DNA from: Tychonema sp. LEGE 06208
GTDB taxonomy: Bacteria > Cyanobacteriota > Cyanobacteriia > Cyanobacteriales > Microcoleaceae
NCBI RefSeq assembly: GCF_015207505.1
Contig: NZ_JADEWT010000039.1
Span: 1 to 47,595 of the forward strand
Direction: 5' to 3'
DNA length: 47,595 bases
Positions 1-10,037 of this stretch are shown piece after piece. The translations under genes and the position numbers were made by a program. The notes beneath the pieces are model-generated. The model searched no databases and was not told the DNA's origin. It worked only from the letters and a program-made list of their open reading frames with translations. Positions within the stretch are counted from its first letter, which is position 1. The number at the start of each line of letters is the position of its first letter.

Positions 1-4
1 CCCC

Positions 5-2314
5 ATGCCCAATTCCCAACAGTCAACAGTCAACAGTCAACAGTCAACAGTCAACAGTCAACAACCAATGCCAAATTCACAAGTCGCAACCCAACAACCA
101 GCTCGCAAAGAAAGGCTCATTCCCAAAATCAAAAATATCTTAGAAGAAACTTCTGGTGAAGATTTAGGTAGCGTCAGCGACGATCTAACCTTTTTAGAAA
201 TGGGTTTGGATTCTCTGTCTTTGACTCAAGTAGCGCTGAACTTGCAAAAAGAATTTAACGTTAAAATTACCTTCCGCCAGCTACTAGAAACTTTCCCCAG
301 TCTCGAAACTTTATCTGAATTTATCGACAGATCTTTGCCGCCGGAAGTTTTGCCCGCAATTGTGGCGGTAGCACCTCCGGCACCTCCGGCATCTCCGGGC
401 ACGGTAGCACCGCCCCTAGCAGCGCCTCCCGCACCAATTGCCGCCAGCGCCCCGGTAAATCTGCCTGCCCCGCCAGCTCATCTATTGCAACCCTTACAAT
501 CGAGCAACCTCGAATACTTGATCGGCCAGCAGTTGCAGATTATGTCGCGACACCTAGAATTGTTAGGTGGCGGTGTTCCCGCGCAGCCGGCACCGACAGC
601 CCCACCTCAAATGGTGCAGCCCCCCGCACCGGTGCAACAGATCCCGCAATCCCACAATAATGGCAGCACGATCGCCCCAGCCGCCGCACCTGCACCATCC
701 GCCGAACCCACCGCCGAACCCAAAAAAGTATTCGGCGCGGCCGCCCGCATTGACACATCCGATCGCGGTGCCTTAACTCCATCGCAAAAAGCATATTTAG
801 AAACATTTGTCAAGCGGTACATGGTGCGAACCCAAAAATCGAAACAGTACGCTCAGACTCACCGCCACCACCTCGCCGATCCGCGCGTAGTTTCCGGCTT
901 TAACCGGACGATGAAAGAGTTGGTTTATCCAATTGTCACAGTGCGATCGTCCGGTTCCAAACTTTGGGATAAAGACGATAACGAATATGTCGATTTAACC
1001 AACGGTTTCGGGTCGAACTTTTTCGGATATTCAGCGCCATTTATCACAGAAGCGATCGCCGCCCAAATGCAATTAGGCTTTGAAATCGGGCCGCAAACAC
1101 CGCTAGCCGGGGAAGTCGCCGAACTCGTGTGCGAAATGACCAAGCACGATCGCGTCGCCTTCTGCAATACCGGTTCTGAGGCAGTTTTGGGTGCAATGCG
1201 ACTCGCGCGCACCGTCACCGGCAACAATACGATCGTCACGTTTACCGGAGACTATCACGGAAATTTCGACGAAGTAATCGTGCGCGGAACTAAGAAATTG
1301 CGATCGCTCCCCGCAGCACCGGGAATTCCCCAATCCGCCGTTGATAACACCTTAATCCTCGACTACGGCGAACCCGAATCCCTGGAAATCCTCAAAGCGC
1401 GGGCGGGCGAGTTTGCAGCCATCATGGTAGAACCCGTACAAAGCCGCCGCCCCGACTGGCAACCGCGAGAATTCCTCCACGAAGTGCGCCGGATTACCGA
1501 GCAAGCCGGTTGCGCCTTCATTATGGACGAAGTGATTACCGGGTTCCGAGTAGCACCGGGCGGCGCCCAAGAATACTTCGGCGTACAAGCAGATATTGGT
1601 ACCTACGGCAAAGTCGTCGGCGGGGGGATGCCGATCGGGGTAATTGCGGGCAAATCGGCTTGGATGGACGCATTAGATGGCGGATTTTGGCAATTCGGAG
1701 ACGACTCTTTCCCCGAAGTAGGCGTTACTTATTTTGCCGGAACTTTTGTGCGCCACCCGCTGACATTAGCAGCCGCCAAAGCATCCCTCGAATATTTGAA
1801 ACGGGGCGGGTCTTCCTTGCAGCGCGATCTCAATGCCAAAACTGACCAATTAGTTGCAGAATTGAACGCCATGTTCGATCGCGAACAAGCACCTTTCACG
1901 GTTAAAAACTTTGGTTCCCTGTTCAAAATCACCTACCCGCAAGATTTTACGCATGGAGAACTGCTTTTCTACTCGCTGCGAGAAAAAGGCATTCACATTT
2001 GGGATCACCGCCCGTGTTTCCTGACCTTAGCCCATTCCGACGCAGATATTGCTTTTATCAAGGAGGCATTTAAAAACAGTATTGCCGAATTGCAGTCAGC
2101 CGGATTTTTAGCCGGTGGATCGGGGGAAACTGTGAGGGCGATCGAATTCCACAATCACAGTAATATTAATGGAGGAAAGTCCTCAACCGCTTTCGCCAAC
2201 AATGCTCCCGTACCCGGTGCGAAATTAGGGCGAGATCCTAACGGCAATCCCGCTTGGTACGTAGCAGATCCAGAGCGTCCAGGCAAACATTTACAAGTAG
2301 GAGAAAGCTTATAG
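5..2314 (+). CDS. ACP - class III aminotransferase (AMT) protein of a hybrid PKS/NRPS line
   Basis: Converts a carrier-bound beta-ketoacyl chain into a beta-aminoacyl chain. Seen: an acyl carrier protein domain at about residues 38-108 with the phosphopantetheine serine S70 in MGLDSLSLT; a Pro/Ala-rich linker at about 113-250; and a PLP-dependent glutamate-semialdehyde-aminotransferase-like domain at about 285-700 with the Schiff-base lysine K536 in TYGKVVGGGMPIG. The C-terminal tail (PVPGAKLGRDPNGNPAW) is of the kind found behind AMT domains in McyE-type synthetases. The start is uncertain. The frame is open to the window edge, and residues 1-21 are encoded by a heptamer repeat array, so translation may start at ATG 68 or upstream of the window. 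The next gene opens with the condensation domain that in McyE-like proteins follows AMT in the same chain, so the two probably act consecutively. Confidence 0.93.
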   Translation: MPNSQQSTVNSQQSTVNSQQPMPNSQVATQQPARKERLIPKIKNILEETSGEDLGSVSDDLTFLEMGLDSLSLTQVALNLQKEFNVKITFRQLLETFPSLETLSEFIDRSLPPEVLPAIVAVAPPAPPASPGTVAPPLAAPPAPIAASAPVNLPAPPAHLLQPLQSSNLEYLIGQQLQIMSRHLELLGGGVPAQPAPTAPPQMVQPPAPVQQIPQSHNNGSTIAPAAAPAPSAEPTAEPKKVFGAAARIDTSDRGALTPSQKAYLETFVKRYMVRTQKSKQYAQTHRHHLADPRVVSGFNRTMKELVYPIVTVRSSGSKLWDKDDNEYVDLTNGFGSNFFGYSAPFITEAIAAQMQLGFEIGPQTPLAGEVAELVCEMTKHDRVAFCNTGSEAVLGAMRLARTVTGNNTIVTFTGDYHGNFDEVIVRGTKKLRSLPAAPGIPQSAVDNTLILDYGEPESLEILKARAGEFAAIMVEPVQSRRPDWQPREFLHEVRRITEQAGCAFIMDEVITGFRVAPGGAQEYFGVQADIGTYGKVVGGGMPIGVIAGKSAWMDALDGGFWQFGDDSFPEVGVTYFAGTFVRHPLTLAAAKASLEYLKRGGSSLQRDLNAKTDQLVAELNAMFDREQAPFTVKNFGSLFKITYPQDFTHGELLFYSLREKGIHIWDHRPCFLTLAHSDADIAFIKEAFKNSIAELQSAGFLAGGSGETVRAIEFHNHSNINGGKSSTAFANNAPVPGAKLGRDPNGNPAWYVADPERPGKHLQVGESL
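16..63. repeat. heptamer STRR array (AACAGTC)n inside the ACP-AMT reading frame
   Basis: About six copies of AACAGTC in tandem. The same heptamer occurs in intergenic space at 10013-10033 and 18633-18652. Three heptamers equal seven codons, so the array stays open and encodes a Ser/Gln/Thr/Val/Asn-rich stretch. It may be leader DNA and not coding. Confidence 0.85.
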
Positions 2315-2489
2315 AAATAACAGTGATAATTGGCAATTAAATCCTGTAGGGGCGGGTTTTACCAACCATCTATGCCTAAGACTAATAATCTCATAAACCC
2401 GCCCCCACCCAACGATAAATCCCAATCTACCTTTTTCAAACTACAACAAAGACAATTTAATTTATTTACGTGCATCAACGTTAATTGCA

Positions 2490-5400
2490 ATGAAAACAAC
2501 CGTAGATTTACAACCAAAACTAACTGCTGTAGACTTCGATCCATTTGCAGGCGGAGAACTTTTTGCTTGCGTACCCGCGACGGAATCGCAAAAGGAAATC
2601 TGGATTGCCGTGCAAATGGAAGACGAGGCAAATTGCGCTTACAACGAGTCGATGTGTCTGCGATTGCAAGGAAATCTCGACGTTGAATCTCTCCGATTTT
2701 CAATTCAAGAATTGGTGCAGCGGCACGAGTCGCTGCGGACAACATTTAGCCCGGACGGATCGACTCTTTGCATTGCCTCTGCGATCGAAATTGATATTCC
2801 TTTGATAGATTTGTCAATTTTCGACGATCGCGATCGCGAATCTAAATTAGCACATTTGCGCCGCCAAGAAGTCGAGCAGCCTTTCAATTTAGTGCGCGGG
2901 CCGCTGTTTCGCAGTCAAATTATCAAGCTGCAAGAACAGGAATACATCGTTATTCTCACCGGTCACCACATCATTTGCGATGGCTGGTCTTGGGGCATAT
3001 TATTCCCTGATTTGGGTGAAATTTATTCTGCAAAAAATCAAGGCTTAGCGGTCAATCTTCCACAGCCCGAAAGTTTTATAGAGTACGCAATTTTACAAGA
3101 AGAACAAGCAACAAGCCCCGAAGTTATTGCCGCTGAAAAGTATTGGTTAAATCAGTTTTCAGGCACGATTCCAGTGCTGGATTTGCCGACAGACAGAGCG
3201 CGGCCTCCTTTGAGAACTTACAAGGGTTCGCGGGAAGATTGGGAACTAAAGCCGGATTTGGTTGCTAACCTCAAACGCCAGGGAAAGAAAGCAGGGTGCA
3301 GTTTTTTTACAATTCTCTTGGCTGGATTTGAAGCTTTTATCTACCGCTTGTGCGGACAAGAGGATTTGGTTGTCGGAATGCCGGCGGCGGGACAGCTTGT
3401 TGGGGGCAAAGACAAGCTTGCCGGACACTGCGTAAGTTTCTTGCCGTTGCGTACCCAAATTAACGGAGAACAATCTTTTATCGATTATTTGCGATCGCGC
3501 CGCACTGGAGTTTTAGATGCGATCGAACGCCAGCAGCTAACCTTCGGTACTCTGGTCAAAAAACTAGCAATGCCACGGGATTTCAGTCGCATTCCGCTAG
3601 TGCCTGTAAGTTTTAATTTGGATGTGCAGCTTACGGAAGATCAGCTGAATTTTGAAGGTTTTAAGGCTGAAGTCTTCTCGAATCCGAGAACTTATGAAAA
3701 TTTTGAATGGGCGGTGAATGCCAGCGAAACAAAAAACAAACTCGTGCTGGAGTGTCAGTACAATACTAACTTATTTGATGCTGCGACAATCCGCCGCCGC
3801 ATGGCTGAATTTGAGGTGCTGTTAGAGGGAATAGTTGCTAATCCAAACCAGAAGATTTCAGAATTGCCCCTGCTAACCGAAGCAGAGGGATACCAGTTGC
3901 TAGCGGAATGGAACAACACCACAAAAGAATATCCCTCTGATAAGTGTATCCACCAGTTGTTTGAGGAACAGGTTACGCGATCGCCCGATGCCATTGCGGT
4001 GGTTTTTGAAGATAAACAGTTGACCTACCTCCAACTCAACCAACGGGCTAACAAAATAGCACATCACTTGAGAACTCTGGGTGTGGGGCCAGAAGTTTCG
4101 GTGGGTATCTGCGTGGAGCGCTCCCTAGAGATGGTAGTGGGATTGCTTGGTATCCTCAAGGCTGGTGGTCCTTATGTGCCGCTTGACCCAGAGTATCCTA
4201 CTGAACGCTTGAGCTTTATGCTCCAAAACGCTCAAGTTAAGGTGCTGTTGACGCAACAGCGACTGGTTGAGAAGCTACCTGAATATGAAGCGCAGTTTGT
4301 CTATTTAGATACTGATTGGCAGGTGATTTCCCGGTCGAGTGAGGAGAATCCAATCACTGGTGTGCAAGCAACTAACTTGGCTTATGTGATTTATACTTCC
4401 GGTTCTACAGGTCAGCCTAAGGGAGTAGCAATGAATCATTTTTCTCTTTGCAATCTGATCTTGTGGCAACTTCAAAATACGACAATTTCTAGCGGGGCAA
4501 AAACTCTACAATTTGCTCCTATCAGCTTTGATGTCTCCTTCCAAGAAATGTTTTCTACTTGGTGTTCTGGAGGGACATTACTCTTGATTGCAGAGGAATT
4601 ACGACGAGATGCATTCGCTTTGTTAGGTTTACTCCAAGAAAAAGCTGTTGAGAGACTGTTTGTCCCCTTTGTTGCCTTACAGCAAATAGCTGAGGTAGCT
4701 ACTGGTAGTGAATTAGTTACCAGCTATTTACGGGAAATCATTACTGCTGGTGAACAGTTGCAGATTACTCCCGCCATTTCTAGCTGGTTGAGCAAGCTAA
4801 CTGATTGTACTTTGCACAATCATTATGGACCATCGGAGAGCCATGTTGTCACCACTTTTACCCTCACTAATTCAGCGGACAATTGGCCGATACTTCCTCC
4901 TATCGGTCGTCCCATCGCTAACACGCAAATTTATATTCTCGACCGCCTCCTAAAGCCAGTCCCCATCGGCGTATCGGGTGAACTACACATCGGCGGTGCT
5001 GGCGTCGCCCGAGGCTACCTAAACCGTCCCGATTTGACTGATGAAAAATTTATCCCTAACCCCTTCACCACTCAATCTGGGTCACGCCTCTACAAAACTG
5101 GCGATAAAGCCCGTTACCTAAGTGACGGTAACATCGAGTTTCTAGGTCGCATCGACAATCAAGTCAAGATTCGCGGCTTCCGCATCGAACTGGGGGAAAT
5201 TGAGGCAGCGATCGCGCAGTACCCCGGTGTGCGAGAAACTGTAGTTATAGTGCGAGAAGATGTTCCAGGTCAAAAATATCTGGCAGTTTACATTGTCGCC
5301 AACAACTCGTCCACGATCGCCACTAGCAACTTGCGGGGTTTTCTCAAAGAGAAACTGCCTGATTACATGATACCGGGAGCATTGGTGATGTTGAATGCCC

Positions 5401-8400
5401 TGCCACTAACCCCCAGTGGCAAGGTAGACCGTCGCGCCTTACCCGCACCAGAATTTCGACCCGAACTGCAACGGTCATTAGTAGCCCCAAGAACTCCTAT
5501 TGAAGAGATGCTAGCCAGCATTTGGGCGGATGTCCTGAGAATTGAAATTGTGGGCGTTCACCACAATTTCTTTGAACTGGGCGGACATTCCTTATTAGCC
5601 ACTCAAGTAATTTCGAGAGTGCGCGATACCTTTGCCGTCGAATTAGCGCTACGCAGTTTGTTTGAAGCACCCACCATTGCCGAATTCGCCTCTCGGGTAG
5701 AGAATTCGCTCTCTAACGGACAATCACAAGAAGCAGAGCCGCTTCTACCAATTCCAAGGTCAGAGTCCATCCCACTATCCTTTGCTCAACAGCGACTGTG
5801 GTTTCTCGACCAGTTACAGCCCAACAGTCCCTTTTACAACATCCCGGTAGCGTTGCGTCTTTTCGGTCAGCTCAATATAACGGCGCTACAGAACAGCATC
5901 AACGAAATTATCGGGCGTCACGAAGCCTTACGCACCAACTTCGCGACAGTAGAGGGAGAACCCATTCAGGTTATCGCTTCAACTCACAGTTGGGAACTAC
6001 AAGTAGTCAGCTTGTTGCACCTAGGAGAAAGCGAGCGAGAAATTGAAGCGCAACGATGGGTAAATGAAGAAGCAAATCGACCTTTTAACCTGGAACGAGA
6101 GCTTTTGCTCCGAGGTTTGGTGCTGCAGCTAGGTGAAACCGAGTACGTCTTGCTGCTTACCATGCACCACATTATTTCTGATGGGTGGTCTGTAGGCGTG
6201 TTCTTGCGAGAGTTAGCAGAACTTTACAAAGCCAACAGCACGGGCATGGCTCCGGTTTTACCAGAATTATCCGTACAGTACGCCGACTTTGCTCTTTGGC
6301 AGCGGCAGTGGCTGCAAGGAGAAATACTCGAAACCCAGCTTGACTACTGGAAGCAACAACTATTGGACGCTCCAGCTTTATTAGAATTACCCACAGACCG
6401 AGCGCGACCGCCTGTTCAAACCTTCCGGGGAGGATATTACTATGCAGCCCTTTCCCTGGAATTGAGCGCGGAACTTACCGCTCTGGGCAAGCGAGCGGGA
6501 GTCACTCTGTTTATGACCCTTTTGGCGGCATTTCAGACATTACTCTGCCGCTATACAAACAGTGAGGACATCGTAGTGGGTACGCCTGTAGCTGGTCGCA
6601 ATCGGCGGGAAATTGAAGGACTAATTGGCTTTTTTGTCAATACCTTAGTGCTGCGTACCGACCTCGGCGACCACCCCAGTTTTGAGGAGTTACTCGCCAG
6701 AGTTCGGGAAGTCGCGCTGCAAGCTTACGCGCATCAAGACTTGCCCTTCGAGCAGTTGGTAGAGGCATTGCAACCAACGCGAGACTTAAGCTATACGCCT
6801 CTGTTCCAGGTGATGTTTGTCCTCGACGACGCTTTGGTTAATTCTGTAGAACTGCCTGAGTTATCGGTAAGTTCTTATTCCGTGGAATTCGGCACTTCCA
6901 AGTTCGACCTGACTCTATCAATAGAGAATACGGCTTCTGGATTGATAGGAGCATGGGAATACAATACTGATTTGTTTGATGGGTCAACGATCGCTCGGAT
7001 GGCGGGACATTTCCAGACTTTACTAGAAGTGATCGCAGCCAATCCAAAGCAGAAGATTTCAGAATTGCCCCTGCTGACAGAAATAGAACAACAGCAGCTA
7101 TTAATTGAGTGGAATAACACTCACACAAATTATCCCGAATCAGCCTGCATTCACCAACTATTTGAAGTTCAAGCAGAACAAACTCCCGACGCTGTAGCCT
7201 TAGTTTTTGGCGAACAACAGCTAACCTACCAACAGCTAAATTGTCGGGCCAATCAATTAGCACATTACTTGCAAACTTTGGGGGCTGGGCCGGAAGTTTT
7301 AATCGGTGTTTGTTTCGATCGCTCTATGGATGCGATCGTCTCGCTTTTGGCTGTTCTCAAAGCCGGATCTGCTTACCTGCCTTTAGATCCAGCTTATCCC
7401 AAAGAGCGTCTGGAATTCATGCTGTCAGATGCCGCCCTATCCGTGCTGTTAACTCAACAGCATTTAACAGAAAAGCTGCCCGATACTGAAGCAAAAATAG
7501 TTTGTTTGGAGCAGGTGCGGGAGGAAATAAACGCACAAAGTGAGGACAATCTTGCCCATCTCGCGCAGGCGGAAAATCTGGCTTATGTCATGTATACTTC
7601 CGGTTCCACAGGCAAACCAAAAGGCGTTTGCGTCGTCCACCGTGGGGTAGTGCGGTTAGTTAAAAACACCGATTATGCGAGCTTCAGCGCCGCCGAAGTC
7701 TTCCTGCAACTGGCTCCGATTTCCTTTGACGCTTCGACGCTGGAAATTTGGGGGGCGCTGCTTAACGGGGCGCAACTGGTTGTCTTTCCCCCAGGAACTC
7801 CATCTTTAGCAGAGCTGGGAGAGGCGATTCGCTTATACAATGTGACTATTTTGTGGTTGACCGCCGGACTGTTTCACTTGATGGTGGACGATCGCATTGA
7901 GGATTTAAAGGGTGTGCGCCAACTGTTGGCAGGCGGTGACGTTTTATCTGTTCCCCACGTCCAGAAGTTGCTGCGAGAGGCTCCAAACTGCCAATTAATT
8001 AACGGCTACGGGCCGACAGAAAATACGACTTTTACTTGCTGCGCGGCGATCGCCCCTGACAGTCAAATTAGCAATTCGGTGCCGATCGGCAGACCGATCG
8101 CCAATACTCAAGTTTACATACTCGATCGCCATTTGCAGCCAGTGCCGATCGGCGTTCCGGGCGAGTTGTATGCAGGCGGTGCAGGCTTAGCCAGAGGCTA
8201 CCTCAACCGCCCGGATTTAACAGCCGAAAAATTCATTCCAAATCCTTTGATCGCCAACCAAGAAGATAGATGGAAAAATGCCGAAGGGCGATCGGTTTCA
8301 AGCCTTCTTCCTTCTGCAAATCACCTTTACAAAACAGGGGATTTAGCCCGCTATCTGCCCGATGGTAACATCGAGTATTTGGGACGCATTGACAATCAAG

Positions 8401-9797
8401 TAAAGATTCGCGGCTTCCGCATTGAAATAGGAGAAATTGAGGCCGTACTGGCCGGACATCTAGATGTGAGTCAAGTGTCTGTGGCAGTTCAGTTAGATGC
8501 TTCGGGGAACAAATGTCTCGCAGCTTATGTAGTCCCGGGCCCAGGCAAAATTCTCGCCGCCAATACCCTGCGGAGTTTCCTGCAAAAAAGACTGCCAGAC
8601 TACATGATACCCGCTGGGTTTGTCTTCCTCGACGCTTTGCCCTTGAACCCCAACGGCAAAGTTGACCGCCGCGCTTTGGCAAGTCAAAAGTGGCAATCTG
8701 CCAGGGTTGCACCCGATCAAACAATTGCTGTTGCCCCCCGGGACAAATTAGAACTCCAAGTGAAGCAAATTTGGGAACAAGTTTTAGGGATCAATTCAAT
8801 TGGCATCAGGGACAATTTCTTCGAGATAGGAGGGCATTCGCTGTTAGCGGCGCGTTTGTTAGCTGAAATCGAAAAAATATTCGGCAAAAAACTGCCGCTT
8901 TCTACTATTTTCCAATCGCCAACCGTTGAGCAATTGGCTGATATTCTCCGCGAACCGGAATGGTCTTCACCCTCTCCATCAATGGTAGTGATTCAACCGG
9001 GAACAGGGAGTTACAAACCTCCTCTATTCTGCATTCACGTACTCGGTAGGGGATTGGAATTTTACCGTCCTTTACTGAATCATTTGGAGCAATCGCAGGC
9101 TATTTTGGGACTGTCTACCCAGATTATGGATGAAAAGCTGGCTCCTCCCAATCGAGTTGAGGAATTGGCAGCTTATTACATCAAAGAAATGCAAGTTTTC
9201 CAGCCGCACGGGCCTTATTTTCTGTTAGGAGTATCTTTTGGCGGGACAGTAGCTTTTGAGATAGCTAGGCAACTTGATGCCAAAGGTGAAAAGGTAGCTT
9301 TGCTGGGATTGTTGGATACCTACGGCCCGGATGCTTTTAAAAAATCGTCTGAAAAAAAACGCGGTCAACGCGCGATGAAAGTTTTACACATGACTCCCGG
9401 TGTATTTCTGGGGAAAACTCAGAGCAATCTGGCGGGAAAAGTCGAAAGTATTACTAATCAAATATGGAGGATTTCTTCTAAGTTTTACCAAGCGATCGGG
9501 CGTCCCTTGCCGATCGAGCTGGAAAACTTCACTCATCGAGAACTCAATGAAGAGGCATTGAGACACTATGTAGCAGGAGTTTACTCGGGTGGAGCGACTA
9601 TCTTCAAAGCGGTTGAGAGTGCCATCTTGTTTGATGCCGATCCCGCATTGGGTTGGGGCGAGGTAGTTACAGGAGGAATAGAGATTCACGAGATCCCTAG
9701 CGATCATTTGGGGATGTTACAAGAGCCGCACGTTCGGATACTGGCGGAAAAATTGCAAGCCGCAGTCGATCGCGCTCGGCAAATGAATTGTCAATAA
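2490..9797 (+). CDS. Nonribosomal peptide synthetase, C-A-PCP-C-A-PCP-TE
   Basis: Terminal two-module NRPS of 2435 residues. Seen, in order: C1 (about 20-450, HHIICDG at 159-165); A1 (about 480-985, YTSGSTGQPKG at 635-645); PCP1 (S1034 in LGGHSLL); C2 (about 1095-1530, HHIISDG at 1226-1232, LCL-like); A2 (about 1545-2075, YTSGSTGKPKG at 1702-1712); PCP2 (S2117 in IGGHSLL); and a type I thioesterase (about 2180-2430; GVSFG with S2249, probable D2276, H2406). Pockets read by alignment to GrsA: A1 D-V-Q-F-I-A-H-V-V, a proline-type code; A2 D-A-L-W-L-G-G-T-F, valine-like. There are no epimerase or methyltransferase domains. C1 resembles condensation domains that follow AMT in hybrid systems, so it likely accepts the beta-aminoacyl chain from the preceding protein. 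The start follows a 175-base gap with no obvious Shine-Dalgarno. Release could be hydrolytic or cyclising. Confidence 0.97.
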   Translation: MKTTVDLQPKLTAVDFDPFAGGELFACVPATESQKEIWIAVQMEDEANCAYNESMCLRLQGNLDVESLRFSIQELVQRHESLRTTFSPDGSTLCIASAIEIDIPLIDLSIFDDRDRESKLAHLRRQEVEQPFNLVRGPLFRSQIIKLQEQEYIVILTGHHIICDGWSWGILFPDLGEIYSAKNQGLAVNLPQPESFIEYAILQEEQATSPEVIAAEKYWLNQFSGTIPVLDLPTDRARPPLRTYKGSREDWELKPDLVANLKRQGKKAGCSFFTILLAGFEAFIYRLCGQEDLVVGMPAAGQLVGGKDKLAGHCVSFLPLRTQINGEQSFIDYLRSRRTGVLDAIERQQLTFGTLVKKLAMPRDFSRIPLVPVSFNLDVQLTEDQLNFEGFKAEVFSNPRTYENFEWAVNASETKNKLVLECQYNTNLFDAATIRRRMAEFEVLLEGIVANPNQKISELPLLTEAEGYQLLAEWNNTTKEYPSDKCIHQLFEEQVTRSPDAIAVVFEDKQLTYLQLNQRANKIAHHLRTLGVGPEVSVGICVERSLEMVVGLLGILKAGGPYVPLDPEYPTERLSFMLQNAQVKVLLTQQRLVEKLPEYEAQFVYLDTDWQVISRSSEENPITGVQATNLAYVIYTSGSTGQPKGVAMNHFSLCNLILWQLQNTTISSGAKTLQFAPISFDVSFQEMFSTWCSGGTLLLIAEELRRDAFALLGLLQEKAVERLFVPFVALQQIAEVATGSELVTSYLREIITAGEQLQITPAISSWLSKLTDCTLHNHYGPSESHVVTTFTLTNSADNWPILPPIGRPIANTQIYILDRLLKPVPIGVSGELHIGGAGVARGYLNRPDLTDEKFIPNPFTTQSGSRLYKTGDKARYLSDGNIEFLGRIDNQVKIRGFRIELGEIEAAIAQYPGVRETVVIVREDVPGQKYLAVYIVANNSSTIATSNLRGFLKEKLPDYMIPGALVMLNALPLTPSGKVDRRALPAPEFRPELQRSLVAPRTPIEEMLASIWADVLRIEIVGVHHNFFELGGHSLLATQVISRVRDTFAVELALRSLFEAPTIAEFASRVENSLSNGQSQEAEPLLPIPRSESIPLSFAQQRLWFLDQLQPNSPFYNIPVALRLFGQLNITALQNSINEIIGRHEALRTNFATVEGEPIQVIASTHSWELQVVSLLHLGESEREIEAQRWVNEEANRPFNLERELLLRGLVLQLGETEYVLLLTMHHIISDGWSVGVFLRELAELYKANSTGMAPVLPELSVQYADFALWQRQWLQGEILETQLDYWKQQLLDAPALLELPTDRARPPVQTFRGGYYYAALSLELSAELTALGKRAGVTLFMTLLAAFQTLLCRYTNSEDIVVGTPVAGRNRREIEGLIGFFVNTLVLRTDLGDHPSFEELLARVREVALQAYAHQDLPFEQLVEALQPTRDLSYTPLFQVMFVLDDALVNSVELPELSVSSYSVEFGTSKFDLTLSIENTASGLIGAWEYNTDLFDGSTIARMAGHFQTLLEVIAANPKQKISELPLLTEIEQQQLLIEWNNTHTNYPESACIHQLFEVQAEQTPDAVALVFGEQQLTYQQLNCRANQLAHYLQTLGAGPEVLIGVCFDRSMDAIVSLLAVLKAGSAYLPLDPAYPKERLEFMLSDAALSVLLTQQHLTEKLPDTEAKIVCLEQVREEINAQSEDNLAHLAQAENLAYVMYTSGSTGKPKGVCVVHRGVVRLVKNTDYASFSAAEVFLQLAPISFDASTLEIWGALLNGAQLVVFPPGTPSLAELGEAIRLYNVTILWLTAGLFHLMVDDRIEDLKGVRQLLAGGDVLSVPHVQKLLREAPNCQLINGYGPTENTTFTCCAAIAPDSQISNSVPIGRPIANTQVYILDRHLQPVPIGVPGELYAGGAGLARGYLNRPDLTAEKFIPNPLIANQEDRWKNAEGRSVSSLLPSANHLYKTGDLARYLPDGNIEYLGRIDNQVKIRGFRIEIGEIEAVLAGHLDVSQVSVAVQLDASGNKCLAAYVVPGPGKILAANTLRSFLQKRLPDYMIPAGFVFLDALPLNPNGKVDRRALASQKWQSARVAPDQTIAVAPRDKLELQVKQIWEQVLGINSIGIRDNFFEIGGHSLLAARLLAEIEKIFGKKLPLSTIFQSPTVEQLADILREPEWSSPSPSMVVIQPGTGSYKPPLFCIHVLGRGLEFYRPLLNHLEQSQAILGLSTQIMDEKLAPPNRVEELAAYYIKEMQVFQPHGPYFLLGVSFGGTVAFEIARQLDAKGEKVALLGLLDTYGPDAFKKSSEKKRGQRAMKVLHMTPGVFLGKTQSNLAGKVESITNQIWRISSKFYQAIGRPLPIELENFTHRELNEEALRHYVAGVYSGGATIFKAVESAILFDADPALGWGEVVTGGIEIHEIPSDHLGMLQEPHVRILAEKLQAAVDRARQMNCQ

Positions 9798-9805
9798 TGT
9801 TAAGT

Positions 9806-10034
9806 CTTTTGGTTATTGGTTATTGGTTATTGGTTATTGGTTGTTGGTTATTGGTTATTGGTTGTTGGTTATTTGTTGTTGGTTATTTGTTGTTGGTTAT
9901 TGATTGACAGTTATTGGTTAACAAATAACAAATAACAGATAACAGATAACAAATAACAGATAACAGATAACAGATAACAGATAACAAATAACAGATAACA
10001 GATAACAGATAACAGTCAACAGTCAACAGTCAAC
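9806..10034. repeat. STRR block between convergent genes, able to fold back on itself
   Basis: A 5' half of TTGGTTA/TTGTTGG-type heptamers faces a 3' half of AACAAAT/AACAGAT heptamers and ends in AACAGTC copies. TTATTTGTT in the first half is complementary to AACAAATAA in the second, so the transcript from either side could form a long AU-rich hairpin. It fills the whole gap between the NRPS stop and the cobS stop and may serve as a two-way terminator. Confidence 0.8.
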
Positions 10035-10037
10035 TGT

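Noticed and set aside
8233-8724. 163-codon minus-strand frame in the NRPS gene
   Set aside because: Antisense to a conserved adenylation and carrier domain; Arg/Cys-rich composition without a recognisable domain.
9806-10034. CRISPR array
   Set aside because: Heptamers are contiguous, with no 20-40 base spacers between repeats; the same holds for the arrays at 18181, 34937 and 37316.
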